Below are positions 1 to 11,000 of a stretch of 64,000 nucleotides of DNA, piece after piece. The stretch is from Streptomyces sp. NBC_01267. GTDB taxonomy: Bacteria > Actinomycetota > Actinomycetes > Streptomycetales > Streptomycetaceae. Each line of letters opens with the position of its first letter. The first letter of the stretch is position 1. The stretch spans positions 2,246,501-2,310,500 of the forward strand of contig NZ_CP108455.1 of assembly GCF_036241575.1 (NCBI RefSeq), given 5' to 3'. A program made the translations under genes and the position numbers. Under the pieces are notes generated by a model. That model worked only from the letters and a program-made list of their open reading frames with translations, was not told the origin of the DNA and made no database searches.

Positions 1-923
1 GCCAGACAGAAACGGCCGATGAGCTGGCTCGTGGCGTCCTTCAGCCGGGCCTGCGCGACGGCCGTTCCGTCGTAGCCGTGCGGCCACCAGTCCTGGGCGA
101 GCAGTCCGTCCAGGGCTTCGGCGAGCTCGGCCGGGTCGGTGTCGGCCGGCACGTAGCGGCCGACGGCCACGGCCATGATGTCGGCCCGTTCGGGCGCGGA
201 GTGCAGGCAGTTGGGGTCGATGTGGCCGGCGTGCAGCCCGTCCTCGACGTCGTGCACGGAGTACGCGACGTCGTCGGACCAGTCCATGACCTGGGCCTCG
301 AAGCACTTGCGGTCCTGGGGGGCGCCGCGCCGGGCCCAGGCGAAGACGGGCAGGTCGTCCTCGTACACGCCGAACTTCACCGAGCCGGGCTCGGTGGGAT
401 GGCCGCCGCGGGGCCAGGGGTACTTGGTGGCGGCGTCGAGGGCGGCGCGGGTGAGGTTGAGGCCGACGCTGACCAGCTCGCCGGTGGTCTGCGAGGTGAC
501 GAACCGCTTGGGTTCCAACCGGGTCAGCAGGCGCAGTGACTGGGCGTTGCCCTCGAAGCCGCCGCAGTCCGCGGCGAAGTCGTTGAGCGCCAGTTCGCCG
601 TTGTGCCCGAACGGCGGATGCCCCAGGTCGTGGGCGAGACAGGCCGTCTCGACGAGATCGGGGTCGCAGCCGAGTGCCGCGCCGAGCTCTCTTCCCACCT
701 GGGCGCATTCCAGGGAGTGCGTGAGGCGGGTGCGCGGGCTCGAGTCCCAGACGCGGCTGCGCGAGCCGGGGGTGACCACCTGTGTCTTGCCCGCGAGGCG
801 CCGCAGCGCGGCGGAGTGCAGCACGCGCGCACGGTCGCGTTGGAAGGCGGTACGGCCTGGTCGCTTGTCCGGCTCGGTGTCCCAGCGTTCGAAGTCGGTC
901 GGGTTGTACGCGGTGCCTTCCAT
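1..923 (-). CDS. dgt: dGTPase-like HD-domain triphosphohydrolase (3' end outside window)
   Basis: Predicted deoxyguanosinetriphosphate triphosphohydrolase-like protein, which hydrolyses dNTPs to the nucleoside and inorganic triphosphate. About 307 residues are visible from an ATG at 923 ([15 protein letters not shown]); the C-terminus lies left of base 1. The HD-superfamily metal site is clear. RLTHSLE gives the first His at about residue 71, [14 protein letters not shown] gives the HD pair at about 95, and a later Asp lies in [12 protein letters not shown]. The N-terminal [17 protein letters not shown] segment is typical of the family. The gene diverges from the cassette starting at 1089, with 165 bp between them. 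The family assignment is firm; the exact nucleotide preference cannot be read from sequence. Confidence 0.9.
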   Translation of the reverse strand, partial: MEGTAYNPTDFERWDTEPDKRPGRTAFQRDRARVLHSAALRRLAGKTQVVTPGSRSRVWDSSPRTRLTHSLECAQVGRELGAALGCDPDLVETACLAHDLGHPPFGHNGELALNDFAADCGGFEGNAQSLRLLTRLEPKRFVTSQTTGELVSVGLNLTRAALDAATKYPWPRGGHPTEPGSVKFGVYEDDLPVFAWARRGAPQDRKCFEAQVMDWSDDVAYSVHDVEDGLHAGHIDPNCLHSAPERADIMAVAVGRYVPADTDPAELAEALDGLLAQDWWPHGYDGTAVAQARLKDATSQLIGRFCL

Positions 924-1088
924 GCTTCGACAGTACTGAGTTTCACCTCGCGGACGGCGCCGGGCCCGCCAGGTGGCGGTTCAGGTGGTGTCGGGCGGTC
1001 CTGGCCCGTCCGCCCGTCCGGGCGTTGTCAGACCCCCCGCCTACTGTGATCCACAGAACGAACCTGAAGGTCGGGAGGGGGTCTCGCC

Positions 1089-1967
1089 ATGGGCTGGATC
1101 AGTACATCGGGTGGGTATGCCGTCACTCTGGACGGCGCGCGGCTGCGCTGTCGGAACGCGGCAGGGCGCGAGCTGAAGCAGGTGCCCGCCAAGCTGCGGG
1201 ACGACGCGGAGGTCGTACGGCTGCGGCAGTTGGCACAGTGGCTGGACCGGCACGAACGGGAGTGCCGGGAGCAGGTGGACACCTGGCTGGTGCGTTCGCT
1301 GCCGGTGCCCGCGGAGCTGCTGGCGCGGGTCTGGGCCGACACGGCATGGCAGGGAGCGCTGCGGGACCTGGTGGTGGCGCCGGTGCGCCCCGACGGTTCC
1401 CCGGACCTGGCGCGCGCCGGGTTCCTGCGCGACGCGGACCCCGAGCGGGGTATCGGCGTGGTGGACCTCGACGGGGATTCGGTGCGGCTGGACGCCGGGG
1501 CGGTACTGATGCCGCACCCGGTTCTCCTCGAAGACCTGGCGGAGCTGCGGGAGTTCGCGGCGGAGCTGGGCGTCGAGCAGGGGATCGAGCAGCTGTTCCG
1601 CGAGGTGTGGCCGATACCCGCCGAGCTGGACGGTGCGGCGCAGGAGTGGCGGGCCTACGCGGACGGGAAGTTCGAGGAGCTGCGCCACGCGACGGCGCGA
1701 GCGGTGTCGCACGGCTACCGGGTGCGCGGCGGGTCCGCCGTCTGCTCGCTGGTGGAGGACGGCCGTCCGCTGGAAGCGGCGTACTGGATCGGCGACGACT
1801 ACCCGGAGGGCGAGGCCTGCACGGGCGGTCTGGAGTGGCGGGGCGCGGGCGGTCGGCGGCTGCCGCTGCGTGAAGTCGGGCCGGTGGCCTGGTCGGAGGG
1901 GGCGCGGATGGCCGCGCTGGTGTACGCGGGTCGTGTGGTGCGGGACGAGTCGGAGGGGGAGCTGTGA
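1089..1967 (+). CDS. DUF4132-like protein, first gene of MoxR/VWA cassette
   Basis: A 292-aa soluble protein of unknown biochemical function. The ATG at 1089 has a strong purine-rich ribosome site (gggagggg) just upstream. The segment LMPHPVLLEDLAELREF followed by VEQGIEQLFREVWPIP at about residues 135-178 resembles the C-terminal part of DUF4132 proteins such as E. coli YehI, although the whole protein is far shorter than YehI. There is no signal peptide or membrane segment. Its stop overlaps the GTG of the next gene (GTGA), so the two are translationally coupled. It opens a five-gene operon containing a MoxR ATPase, a VWA protein and a SWIM protein. The DUF4132 assignment rests on pattern recognition and is moderate; the operon membership is clear. 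Confidence 0.6.
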   Translation: MGWISTSGGYAVTLDGARLRCRNAAGRELKQVPAKLRDDAEVVRLRQLAQWLDRHERECREQVDTWLVRSLPVPAELLARVWADTAWQGALRDLVVAPVRPDGSPDLARAGFLRDADPERGIGVVDLDGDSVRLDAGAVLMPHPVLLEDLAELREFAAELGVEQGIEQLFREVWPIPAELDGAAQEWRAYADGKFEELRHATARAVSHGYRVRGGSAVCSLVEDGRPLEAAYWIGDDYPEGEACTGGLEWRGAGGRRLPLREVGPVAWSEGARMAALVYAGRVVRDESEGEL

Positions 1968-4900
1968 ACGGACTTCTTGAGGCGGGGGCGGTGCTGCCCG
2001 CGGGTGGCGCCGAGGGCGACGCGCTGACGGCGCGGGCCTACGAGCATCCGGTGCTGGAGGGGCGCACGGTCGTGCGGCTGGTCCCCGAGGCGATCGGGCC
2101 GGCCGAGGATCTGGCCCTGGAGTACCTGGGGTTCGGCGCTGCCGCTCCGGTGGTGGTGGGCCGGGTGAAGCGCCGTTCGCTCGGCTTCCCCGCCTGGGCG
2201 CTGGTCAACGACCCGGCCAACGGTCACCATGCGCTGGCCGTGGTCAAGGAGATGGAGCGGCTGACCCGGCTCGTCACCAGTAAGCCGGGGCATGCCAAGG
2301 ACGGCTTCGACGAGATCGGTGTGCGGCTCGACCGGTCGGTCCCGCACTTCCTGCCGACGTTCTACGAGCAGGTGGCGCGGCTGTTCCTCGCGGCGGAGTC
2401 GCAGCAGCAGGCGTCGACGTTCTTCGGGAAGGCGCGGGCCGCCGAGCAGCGGCACGCGCTGGAGGTCGACGAGGACCGGCTGCGCGAGGTGTTCCTGGAG
2501 TTCGCCGGGGCGGGCGCGCTCAGCGGCAAGGCGATGCGTGACCACGCGAAGGGCCTCGCGGAACGGCTGTCCGCGGAGGCGGCGTACGCGGAGTTCCGGA
2601 CGCTCTCGGTGGAGCGGTGCGGGGCCGGACTCGCCCCGTACGCGGGCATGCTGGAGGATCTGCGGCGGCTCGCGAGGAGTGCGGGTCTCGACGCGCGGGC
2701 CGAGGAGCGGTCGGTGCTCGGCGAGATCATCCAGCTGGGCGGGATGAACCGCGCGGCGGCGAGCTTCTGGAAGTCGGCGCTGCCCGCGCTGGCGGAGGCC
2801 GCGGCCGGTGACAGGACCGTCCAGGAGCGGCTGTTGGCCCTGTTGCCGACCGCGGGCGGTGACTCCACGGCGGAGTTCGACGCGGCCTGGCTCGGCGTGC
2901 TGGAGACGTGCGGGGCCATCGATCTGCTGACCGACGGCACGGTGCCGGCCGCCGAGTGGCTGGCGTCCTGGGCGGCGCACCGGCAGCGCGGCTGGCGGCA
3001 GTCGAGGCGTCTTGCCGACGAGCTGGCACTGGTGGAGCGGCTGGCTCCACGGCTGATCGCGGACGGGACGCCGGTCGAGCTGGTCGGCGGGGGCCGCAGG
3101 CGTGCCGATGTGGATCTGGATCTGCTGGACACCTGTCTGGCGGCCGGAATCCCGGTCGCCGATCCGGTATCCGGGGCGCGACCGCTGGATCTGCGCGAGT
3201 GGCTGGCCGACGACGGGCCGGGCCGCCGGGATCTGGCCGTGCTCCTCTCGGACACCCGTTTCGTTCCGATGGTGCGGCAGGCGGTGGAGAACCTCGCGAC
3301 GTACGGCGGCTCCGGGAACGGCCCGTCCGCACGGTTGGGGAAGGCGGCCGAACACCCTTCGCTGCACGGCGCGATGGCGGGCTGGCTCGACGACCGGGCC
3401 GAGGAGCTGGGGCAGCCCCTCGGGCTGCCCGGTCTGAACTCCCTGCTGTCCAGGGTCGCCCGGTTCTCCGCGCCTTCCGTGCTGGCCACATCGGAGGCCG
3501 CGACACAGCGGATCACCACCTTCGACCCGGTGCCGGTCCTCGGCCGTACGCTGCGGGCGGGCATCCTCGACGAGCTGGGCTGGCCCGCGCTGGAGCAGGC
3601 GCTGGGCACGCTCGGCGAGGTGGACGCCCCCACGCAGGGCGGGCGTTACTTCACCGCGCGCGACCGGTGGTACCGGGCCGAGGACGCCTGGCCGGCACTG
3701 GTCGTGCGCACCGGGCTCCAGGTCGCGCTGGCCGGACCCGACGCGGTGCTCGATCAGCGCACTCTCCCGATGCCCGGTCCGAACTCGCACGGCGAGCCGA
3801 TCGTGCGCCATGTGGACGGACAGTGGCTGGTCGCCTCGTGGCACAACGGCGAGTGGCGGGCCACCTGGTCGGGACGCCAGGCCGACGTGTTCCGGCCGAC
3901 GGGACTCGACGGCGCCGCATACACCGACCACACGGTCTCGCTGCCGCTGCCCGAGGGCGGACGCTGCTACGGCGGTCGCCCGGTGCACGCGGGCGACACC
4001 TCCTTCGCGGAGCAGCGCCGCGAGGTCGCCTCGGACGGCGTCTCGTACTGGGTGCTGCACGAGGGCCGTTGGTACGAGTACGACCCGCAGTCGGCGCGGC
4101 GCGGCCGGGCCTCGGTGCCCGCGGTCTTCGACGCGGCGCTCGCCCAGGCGCTCGCCGGTGCCGGATCCGGCACCGGAACACACCTCGAAGAGCGGGCGAG
4201 CCAGCTGCTGCCTGTCCCGCCGGGGCTCGAAGCTTCGCCGTTCGGCACAAAGGACGGGCTGCTGGGCTGGTCGGTGACGTACGAGGCGGATTCCGGCGCC
4301 CGGACGGCCTGTTCGGTCGACGGGACGCGCGGTCTGCCCACCACCGACGGCTACCCGGTGGCGCCGCTGCGGCTGCCCGCCGGTGCGGTGCTGCATCCGG
4401 TGCGTACGGGCCACGGCCGCGGAGTGGTCGAACTGCGCGACACGCAGGGCGTGGTGGTCGGCCAGGTGACGCCGCGCGAGGGCGGTGGCGTCCATGCGGC
4501 GGGCACCCGGTTCGTACCGCCGCTCTGGTACTGGCACGCGCTGCGGCCCCGTGACGAGCAGGGTTCCGCGGTCCTGCGGTCGGTGACCGACGCGGACGCG
4601 GCGGCGTTGCTGGCCGCTGTCGACGAAGGTCTTGACGCGGCCGGGGCGGTGGCCCGGGTGCTGCCCGGGATCACCGATCCGGCGCTGGCCGCCGGGGTGG
4701 CCGGGCTGGTGACGGAGACGGTGCGGTGCCGTGAGCGCATCGCCCAACTGGCCGAGCGGGCCGCCGCCCCGGCCCCCGCGAAGTCCACCCGCGTCGTACG
4801 GGCGGCACGGGACGGACTGCTGCTCAGGTCACTGGGCGGGCTGCTGGAGTCCGGCGGCTACTGGTCCAGCCATTCCGACGCCGAAGGCACCACGACGCTG

Positions 4901-6871
4901 GACCACCTCCACCTGTTCCAGGCGCTGCTGAACGAACCGCGGAGCGCCGCGACCACACAGGTGAACCTGGCGGACACCCGGGTCGAGTGGCAGCGGTTCA
5001 TCGGCGAGGGTATGGCGACCGTGGCCTTGCGGGCCGTCTCGTCGGGTACGGACGCCGAGGAGCGGGCCGCGGCAGCCGAGTTCGTCGAGGCCGCGCTCGC
5101 CGCCGGGCCGGACGGGGACTCGCTGCTCGCCGACCCGCGCGGGCGGCTGCGCACGCTGCAGCTGTGCTCGCCCCCGATCGCCGGACACACGGGCATCGGA
5201 ACGGTTCACCGCGCGGGGAACCGGCTGGTCCTGCTCACCAACTCGCAGTGGCACCGGGGTGACCGCAAACACTGGACGGCCGTCGAGTACGACCCGGCCG
5301 GGGAGTTCGGGCCGTGGGAGGGCTTCACGATCCATGAGTCGCAGGTGCACGGCGCGCCCGGCGACCCCGTGCGGGCACCCGCGCTGCGCAAGCTCCTCGC
5401 GCTCGCCGAAACCCGGGGGCCGCTGGCCTTCCGGCCCGAGCAGGCCATCGGGTTCGCCAAGGCCACCGGGGTGAGCGTGGGGGCGGCCCTGTTGCTGCTC
5501 CTGGGGCTCCCCCGGCTGCACGAGAGCGGCCGGGACGGGCTGCCGGGCGCCGCGTGGCTGGACCCGCTGGGGCTGAAGGTCACCCAGGTCAAGTCCGCCA
5601 GGGAGACCCTGCAGGAACTGCGGGGAGGACAACGGCGCCATTTCCCCGGGCTGCTGATTCCCACCGACCCCGAGGCGGTCGAGCCGCTCTGGGAGAGGGG
5701 GTTCGACCTGGGTCCCCTGACGCGCGAATGGATCGCGGTGCACGGCAAACAGCGGGCCATGCCGCAGCCGTTGCTGGACCGGGCCGTACGGGAGGGCCTG
5801 GTGGCGGCGGAGGTGCAGCTGACGCTCAACCCACAGCTGGACATCCGGCTCCGGGGCCGCACCGTACAGCGGGTCGAGGACGGCGAGGTGACATGCGCGG
5901 AGCCGGCGAAACTGGTCGGCCTCCCGCACCTGCTCGGCCTGGCGACCCGGCTGCGCTGGCTGGCGTACCGGCTGCCGTACGGCGATGCGCTGCGGGCGGT
6001 GCTCCCCGAAACCCTGCGTGCGGTGCGCGACCGGCTGACCGATCCGGGGCTGCTGCTCCAGGTGGACCAGGGATGGACCCAGCCCGGCGTGCTCTCGCTC
6101 TCCGAGCGGGTCCGCGAGATGTACGCCATGCCGAAGACCGGCGGCGAGAACGCGGACGGGCTGGTGCCCGCGGGCCCCGCGCTGGTGCTGGGACCCAACC
6201 GGTACAGCGGCCTGTACGGCCGGGAGACGGTGTGGCTGCGGCCTGCCGCCCTGTCGGAGAGCAGTGCGGCGGCCGGGGACGACGCCGTGTCCGACAGCGG
6301 CGGCCCGGCGCTCCAGTTGGTGCTGGCAGCCGCCGACGACCCGAGGCCGCTGGGGGCGCTGCGCACTCTGCTGAGCCCGGAGTTCATGGATCTACTCAGT
6401 GCCGACGGCCCGGCCGGGGCCCCGCAGGACCCGACGGTTTCGGCGCCGGGGCCGCTGTCGGACGCGGCTGACCGCTTCGGTCTGTCCCCCGACGCGGCGG
6501 TCGTCTATCTGATGCTGCTCGCACTGCCCGATCCGACCGACCGCAACCAGGCGGAGTGGACGGGCTGGAAGCCGGCCAGGCTGAAGCGCGCGCGGGCCGA
6601 ACTGGCCGCCACCGACCTGGTCCTGGAGGCCAAGCGGGCACGTGCGGGGCGGTCGCTCTTCCTGCCGGGCGGCTGGCTGGAGCGCCGCACACCTCAACTG
6701 CCCCACGAGCTCTGGAAGACGGCGCTGCTCGCGGAGGCCGACGGCAGTTTCGAAGTGCCGGACATTCCGGTTCCCCAGCTGTACGAGCGGGCATGGCAGC
6801 GGGTCGTCGACGGCGACGCACCCGGGTTCGAGGAGTTCACGGGGCGCGAGCGCGGAAGAGGCAGGCGATGA
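1964..6871 (+). CDS. Very large conserved protein of MoxR/VWA cassette, function unknown
   Basis: A 1635-aa protein starting at a GTG (1964) that overlaps the previous stop and ending in an ATGA overlap with the MoxR gene. I see no catalytic motif, signal peptide or transmembrane segment. It is mostly helical, Leu/Ala/Arg-rich sequence. The last ~150 residues contain DPTDRNQAEWTGWKPARL, then KRARAELAATDLVLEAKRAR and SLFLPGGWLERR, which could form a winged-helix-like DNA-binding unit. That reading is weak. Position and size match the large partner protein found beside YehL-type MoxR ATPases; it may be a scaffold, target or effector-handling subunit. It was not convincingly recognisable as DUF4132, although DUF4132 may be present in divergent form. 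Confidence 0.75.
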   Translation: MNGLLEAGAVLPAGGAEGDALTARAYEHPVLEGRTVVRLVPEAIGPAEDLALEYLGFGAAAPVVVGRVKRRSLGFPAWALVNDPANGHHALAVVKEMERLTRLVTSKPGHAKDGFDEIGVRLDRSVPHFLPTFYEQVARLFLAAESQQQASTFFGKARAAEQRHALEVDEDRLREVFLEFAGAGALSGKAMRDHAKGLAERLSAEAAYAEFRTLSVERCGAGLAPYAGMLEDLRRLARSAGLDARAEERSVLGEIIQLGGMNRAAASFWKSALPALAEAAAGDRTVQERLLALLPTAGGDSTAEFDAAWLGVLETCGAIDLLTDGTVPAAEWLASWAAHRQRGWRQSRRLADELALVERLAPRLIADGTPVELVGGGRRRADVDLDLLDTCLAAGIPVADPVSGARPLDLREWLADDGPGRRDLAVLLSDTRFVPMVRQAVENLATYGGSGNGPSARLGKAAEHPSLHGAMAGWLDDRAEELGQPLGLPGLNSLLSRVARFSAPSVLATSEAATQRITTFDPVPVLGRTLRAGILDELGWPALEQALGTLGEVDAPTQGGRYFTARDRWYRAEDAWPALVVRTGLQVALAGPDAVLDQRTLPMPGPNSHGEPIVRHVDGQWLVASWHNGEWRATWSGRQADVFRPTGLDGAAYTDHTVSLPLPEGGRCYGGRPVHAGDTSFAEQRREVASDGVSYWVLHEGRWYEYDPQSARRGRASVPAVFDAALAQALAGAGSGTGTHLEERASQLLPVPPGLEASPFGTKDGLLGWSVTYEADSGARTACSVDGTRGLPTTDGYPVAPLRLPAGAVLHPVRTGHGRGVVELRDTQGVVVGQVTPREGGGVHAAGTRFVPPLWYWHALRPRDEQGSAVLRSVTDADAAALLAAVDEGLDAAGAVARVLPGITDPALAAGVAGLVTETVRCRERIAQLAERAAAPAPAKSTRVVRAARDGLLLRSLGGLLESGGYWSSHSDAEGTTTLDHLHLFQALLNEPRSAATTQVNLADTRVEWQRFIGEGMATVALRAVSSGTDAEERAAAAEFVEAALAAGPDGDSLLADPRGRLRTLQLCSPPIAGHTGIGTVHRAGNRLVLLTNSQWHRGDRKHWTAVEYDPAGEFGPWEGFTIHESQVHGAPGDPVRAPALRKLLALAETRGPLAFRPEQAIGFAKATGVSVGAALLLLLGLPRLHESGRDGLPGAAWLDPLGLKVTQVKSARETLQELRGGQRRHFPGLLIPTDPEAVEPLWERGFDLGPLTREWIAVHGKQRAMPQPLLDRAVREGLVAAEVQLTLNPQLDIRLRGRTVQRVEDGEVTCAEPAKLVGLPHLLGLATRLRWLAYRLPYGDALRAVLPETLRAVRDRLTDPGLLLQVDQGWTQPGVLSLSERVREMYAMPKTGGENADGLVPAGPALVLGPNRYSGLYGRETVWLRPAALSESSAAAGDDAVSDSGGPALQLVLAAADDPRPLGALRTLLSPEFMDLLSADGPAGAPQDPTVSAPGPLSDAADRFGLSPDAAVVYLMLLALPDPTDRNQAEWTGWKPARLKRARAELAATDLVLEAKRARAGRSLFLPGGWLERRTPQLPHELWKTALLAEADGSFEVPDIPVPQLYERAWQRVVDGDAPGFEEFTGRERGRGRR

Positions 6872-8025
6872 CGGAGACGACGGCCGGGACGATGACGGGG
6901 TCCGGCAGGCAGCTCGAACTGGCCGAGGAGCGCTACGCACGGGAACTGGAGTTCCTCGCGGTGTACGACGGCGGCCCGCGGCCACCGGGCTGGCGGCTCA
7001 CGCCGCGCGCGGTGGTGCTGTTCGTCTGCGGTTCCGACGGCGAGGCCCTGCGCACGGCGGAGGGTGAACGGCTCTGCGTGTCCCGGAAGTTCGTGGGCGA
7101 CCGGGCCCTGGTGGAGCGGTGCGTGGTAACGCTGGCGGGTGAGCGGGGCCTGCTGCTGGTGGGTGAACCCGGCACCGCCAAGTCGATGCTCTCCGAGCTG
7201 CTGTCCGCCGCCGTGTGCGGCACCAGCACCCTCACCGTCCAGGGCACGGCGGGCACCACGGAGGACCAGCTGCGCTACGGCTGGAACTACGCGATGCTGC
7301 TGGCCAAGGGCCCCAGTCGGGAGGCGCTGGTGCCCTCCCCCGTGCTGACGGCCATGACGCGCGGCGCCGTGGTCCGGATCGAGGAGGTCACCCGCTGTCT
7401 GCCCGAGGTGCAGGACTCGCTGGTCTCCCTGCTCTCGGAGCGCCGGATGTCGGTCCCGGAGCTGGCTGGTGACGAGGGCGGCGACGGCACGGTGCATGCG
7501 GTGCCTGGCTTCACCCTGATCGCCACGGCCAACCTCCGGGACAAGGGCGTCTCCGAGATGTCGGCGGCCCTCAAACGGCGCTTCAACTTCGAGACGGTCG
7601 GCCCGATCGACGATCTCGACGCGGAGACGGCGCTCGTACGGAGCCAGGCGACGGCGGCGCTGGCGCGTGGCGGCGCCCCGTTCGGAGTCGACGACACGGT
7701 GCTCGAAGCGCTGGTCACCGCCTTCCGGGATCTGCGCACCGGGCGCAGCGCCGAGGGCTGGGAGATCGAGCGCCCGTCCACGGTCCTGTCGACGGCCGAA
7801 GCGGTGCAGGTCGCCGCGGCGATGGGGATAGGTGCCGCCTATCTCGGTGGCGGGCGCGATGTCGTACGGACCCTGCCGGGTCATCTGCTCGGCACGGTCC
7901 GCAAGGACGATCCGGCCGACCACGCCCGGCTGCTCGGCTACTGGGACGGCCCGGTCCGTCGGCGTGCGGAGGCCGGCGCTCCGCTGTGGCGCACCTTGTG
8001 GGAGCTGCGTGATGAGCTCACCTGA
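6868..8025 (+). CDS. MoxR-family AAA+ ATPase (YehL-like)
   Basis: A 385-aa ATPase of the MoxR branch of AAA+ proteins, which act as chaperone-like remodelers paired with VWA-domain partners. It starts at the ATG at 6868, inside the upstream stop overlap. Visible motifs are Walker A GEPGTAKS (about residue 96-103), a Walker B-like segment VVRIEEVTRC with a Glu-Glu pair in place of Asp-Glu, sensor 1 TLIATANLRDKG, and the arginine-finger region ALKRRFNFE. The C-terminal helical lid ends at LWELRDELT. The 3' end overlaps the next gene by 14 bp. By context and motif order it is closest to the YehL subgroup of MoxR ATPases. ATPase activity is a confident inference; the client is unknown. Confidence 0.92.
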   Translation: MTETTAGTMTGSGRQLELAEERYARELEFLAVYDGGPRPPGWRLTPRAVVLFVCGSDGEALRTAEGERLCVSRKFVGDRALVERCVVTLAGERGLLLVGEPGTAKSMLSELLSAAVCGTSTLTVQGTAGTTEDQLRYGWNYAMLLAKGPSREALVPSPVLTAMTRGAVVRIEEVTRCLPEVQDSLVSLLSERRMSVPELAGDEGGDGTVHAVPGFTLIATANLRDKGVSEMSAALKRRFNFETVGPIDDLDAETALVRSQATAALARGGAPFGVDDTVLEALVTAFRDLRTGRSAEGWEIERPSTVLSTAEAVQVAAAMGIGAAYLGGGRDVVRTLPGHLLGTVRKDDPADHARLLGYWDGPVRRRAEAGAPLWRTLWELRDELT

Positions 8026-11000
8026 GGAGGCACTCGCCGCGCTGGCAGGGTGCCGTTCTCCGTATCTGATCGGGGTACGGCACCACTCCCCCGCGCTGGC
8101 GGCTGCCGTGCCCGCGATGCTGACGGCCGCCGCGCCCGAGGTGCTGCTGGTGGAGCTGCCGGAGGAGTTCGCACCCTGGCTGGAACACCTCGGGGACCCG
8201 GCGACGGTCCCCCCGGTGGCTCTGGCCGGGAGCGGCGGCGGGGGCGGGCTGGTCTTCCTGCCGTTCGCGGAGTTCTCCCCGGAGCTGGCGGCCATCCGCT
8301 GGGCCAGGGAGGCGGGGGTGCCGGTGGTGCCGTTCGATCTGCCGTTGTCCGCACGGGAGTCGGGCGCACGGGAGTCGGAGGTCCCAGAGTCGGAGGTCCC
8401 AGAGTCGGAGGTCCCAGAGTCGGAGGTCCCGGAGTCGGAGGTCCGGGCCGAGAAGACCGATGGCTCCCGGAGCGGGCAGCTGACGGCCGCGCTGCGGGCG
8501 CGGGCCGGCGGGCGGCCCGGGGACGATCTGTGGGACCGCCTCGTCGAGGCCGTGGCTCCCGGCGCCGCACCGGAGGCGCTGCGTCGTGCCGCGCTACTGG
8601 TCGGCTGGGCGCTGCGTACCGACGCGGGCGAGGTGGACCCGTACGACCTGCGGCGCGAGGAGAACATGCGGCAGCGGCTGGCCGAGCACGCGGGACGCCG
8701 GACGGCCGCGGTGGTCGGCGCGTTTCACGGACCCGCGCTGACCGGCGGGACGCCCCGACCCGCGCTGAGCGGCGGGACGCCCCCTGTCGACGCTGCCCAC
8801 GCTCCGCTCCGGACGTCTCTCCCCGATACCGCTCGCGGTGCGGACCCGGACGCCGTGGTGACCTCTCTGGTGCCGTACGCCTACCCGCTGCTCGACGAGC
8901 GCTCCGGTTACCCCGCGGGCATCCGGGACCCCGAGTGGCAGCGCGGAGTCTTCCTCGCCGGGGGCGAACCCGCCCTGCTGGACGAGCTGTTGACCGCGAC
9001 GGCGGTCCGTGTCTGCGCTGCGGTACGGGCCGCCGGGCACCCGAGTGGACCTGCCGACGCACGGGAGGTGGTGCGCGTCGCGCGTGACCTGGCGACGCTG
9101 CGCGGGCTCCCGGCCGCCGGACGCGGTGAGCTGGTCGAGGCGGCCCAGACCGTGCTGACCCAGGGGCAGTTGCTCGGTCGTGGCCGGGTCGTCGCCGCCG
9201 CGATGGAGCGGACCCTGGTCGGCGACCGGCAGGGGCGGCTGGCCCCGGGCACGCCCCGGTCCGGGCTGGCACCCGCCGTGGAGGCGCTGCTCGTCGAGCT
9301 GTCCCTGCCCGGCCCCGATGCCCCCGGGAGACGCGAACTGCGGCTCGACGCGCTCCGCTCCGGCCCGGACCGCCGGCGCGAGGTCCTTCTGCGGCGCCTC
9401 ACGGCCTGCCGGGTCCCGTACGGGGAGGAGACCCGGGTCACCGGGGCGGGCGACGCGGTCGCGCTGACCACCCGCTGGACGGTGACCTGGTCTCCGGCGA
9501 CGGCCGCGATGCTCGATGTCGCGGGTGTCCACGGGGTCACGCCGGAACAGGCCGCGGCCGGAATGCTGCGCCGTCGGCGCACCGCCGAACGGCAGCAGGG
9601 CGGACCGACCGCTGCCGAGGTCCTCGCCGGGCTGTCGGAGGCGGCGCACTGCGGGCTGCCGGACCTTGCCGCGGAGCGCCTGGCCGAGACCGCCGAGCTG
9701 CTGCCCCGCACCGGTACGCTCTCCGAACTGCTGGACGGAATGGCCCTGTTGGACCGGATCGGCGCGGGCCATGTGCCGGGCCTGCCCACCGGCTGGGAGA
9801 CGTCCGCGGTGGCATCGGCGTACGAAGAGGTCGCCGCGGCCGGGGTCCGGGCGCTGGACGGGCTGGCAGGTTCCACCGAGCCGGACGACGCCCGCGCACT
9901 CGTCTCGCTCGCCACCCGGGCCACCGGTTCGGACGGCGGGCTGCGCCTCACCGACGCGGTCGCCCGCCTGGAGTCGGACGCCACCCCGCTCATCCGCGGG
10001 GCCGCGGGCGCCGCACGGGTGCTGCTCGGCCAGCGGGACGCGGGCGAGTTCGGCCGACGGCTCGCGTCCCGGGTCGACAGCGCGTCCACGGCCGAACTCC
10101 GCGCGGACCTGGCGTCGTTCCTGCGCGGCGTACTGCTCGCCGCAGGGCCGCTCCTGGAGACGGGGCAGGCACTGGACCCGCTGGCCGAGCGGGTCGAGGC
10201 CCTCCCGGACCGCCCGTTCCTGGACCGGCTGCCCGCGCTGCGGGCCGGTTTCGACACCTTGGCACCGGCTGCGCGGGCCCGGCTGCTGGCGACGGTGGAG
10301 GACCGTACGGGCATCGCGACGGGCACCCTTCCCGCATCGGTCTCCGACCCGGTGGCCCTGGCGCGCCTCGCCCTGGCAGATCTGGCGGGCCGTGAAGCGC
10401 TGCTGACAAGGGAGTTGGTGGTTCGCGGGCAGACGGAGGGACCGACCGGACCGGGCGGTGCGCCTGCCGCAACGATCACAGGCACACCGTCCGCCCTCGT
10501 ACCCGTCGCTTTCGGGCCCACAGTTTTCGTGCCCACCGCAGGCACACCCACCGCAGGCACACCCACCGCCCCCGTACCGGTCGTTCACCGTTCGGCGGAC
10601 GCGCTGACGCCTGCTGAACGGTGGCGGCTCCTGCTGGGACAGGGGCGGGGAATGACAGGCCGTGCGGGCCGGCTGGCCGCCGCGCTCGACGAGTTGTACG
10701 GCCGGGGCCGCGGTGAAGGGGCACGCGGTGAGGACGGCGGTGGAACCGGCGGCGGCGCCGAAGCCTCGTACCCCGATGTGCGGACCTGGTCGGAGGAGCT
10801 GTCCGCGCTGTTCGGGCCCGGAGTGCGCGAAGAGGTGCTCGCCGCTGCCGCCGACGCGGGACGGCTCGACGCCGCCCTGGAACTCGATCCGGGGTCGGCC
10901 CGCCCGTCCGTGGAACTGCTGCGCACCGTCCTGTCGTACGCGGGTGGCATGCCCGAGCAGCAGCTCTCCCGGCTGCGGCCCCTGGTCGCCCGGCTCGTAC

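Noticed and set aside
1025..1050. Promoter ttgtca/tactgt before the cassette
   Set aside because: Spacing between the hexamers is only about 11 bp, too short for a standard promoter.
1799..4747. 982-aa antisense open frame over the large cassette gene
   Set aside because: High-GC shadow frame rich in Arg/Pro/His/Gln without domain motifs, lying opposite a coupled coding gene with proper codon bias.
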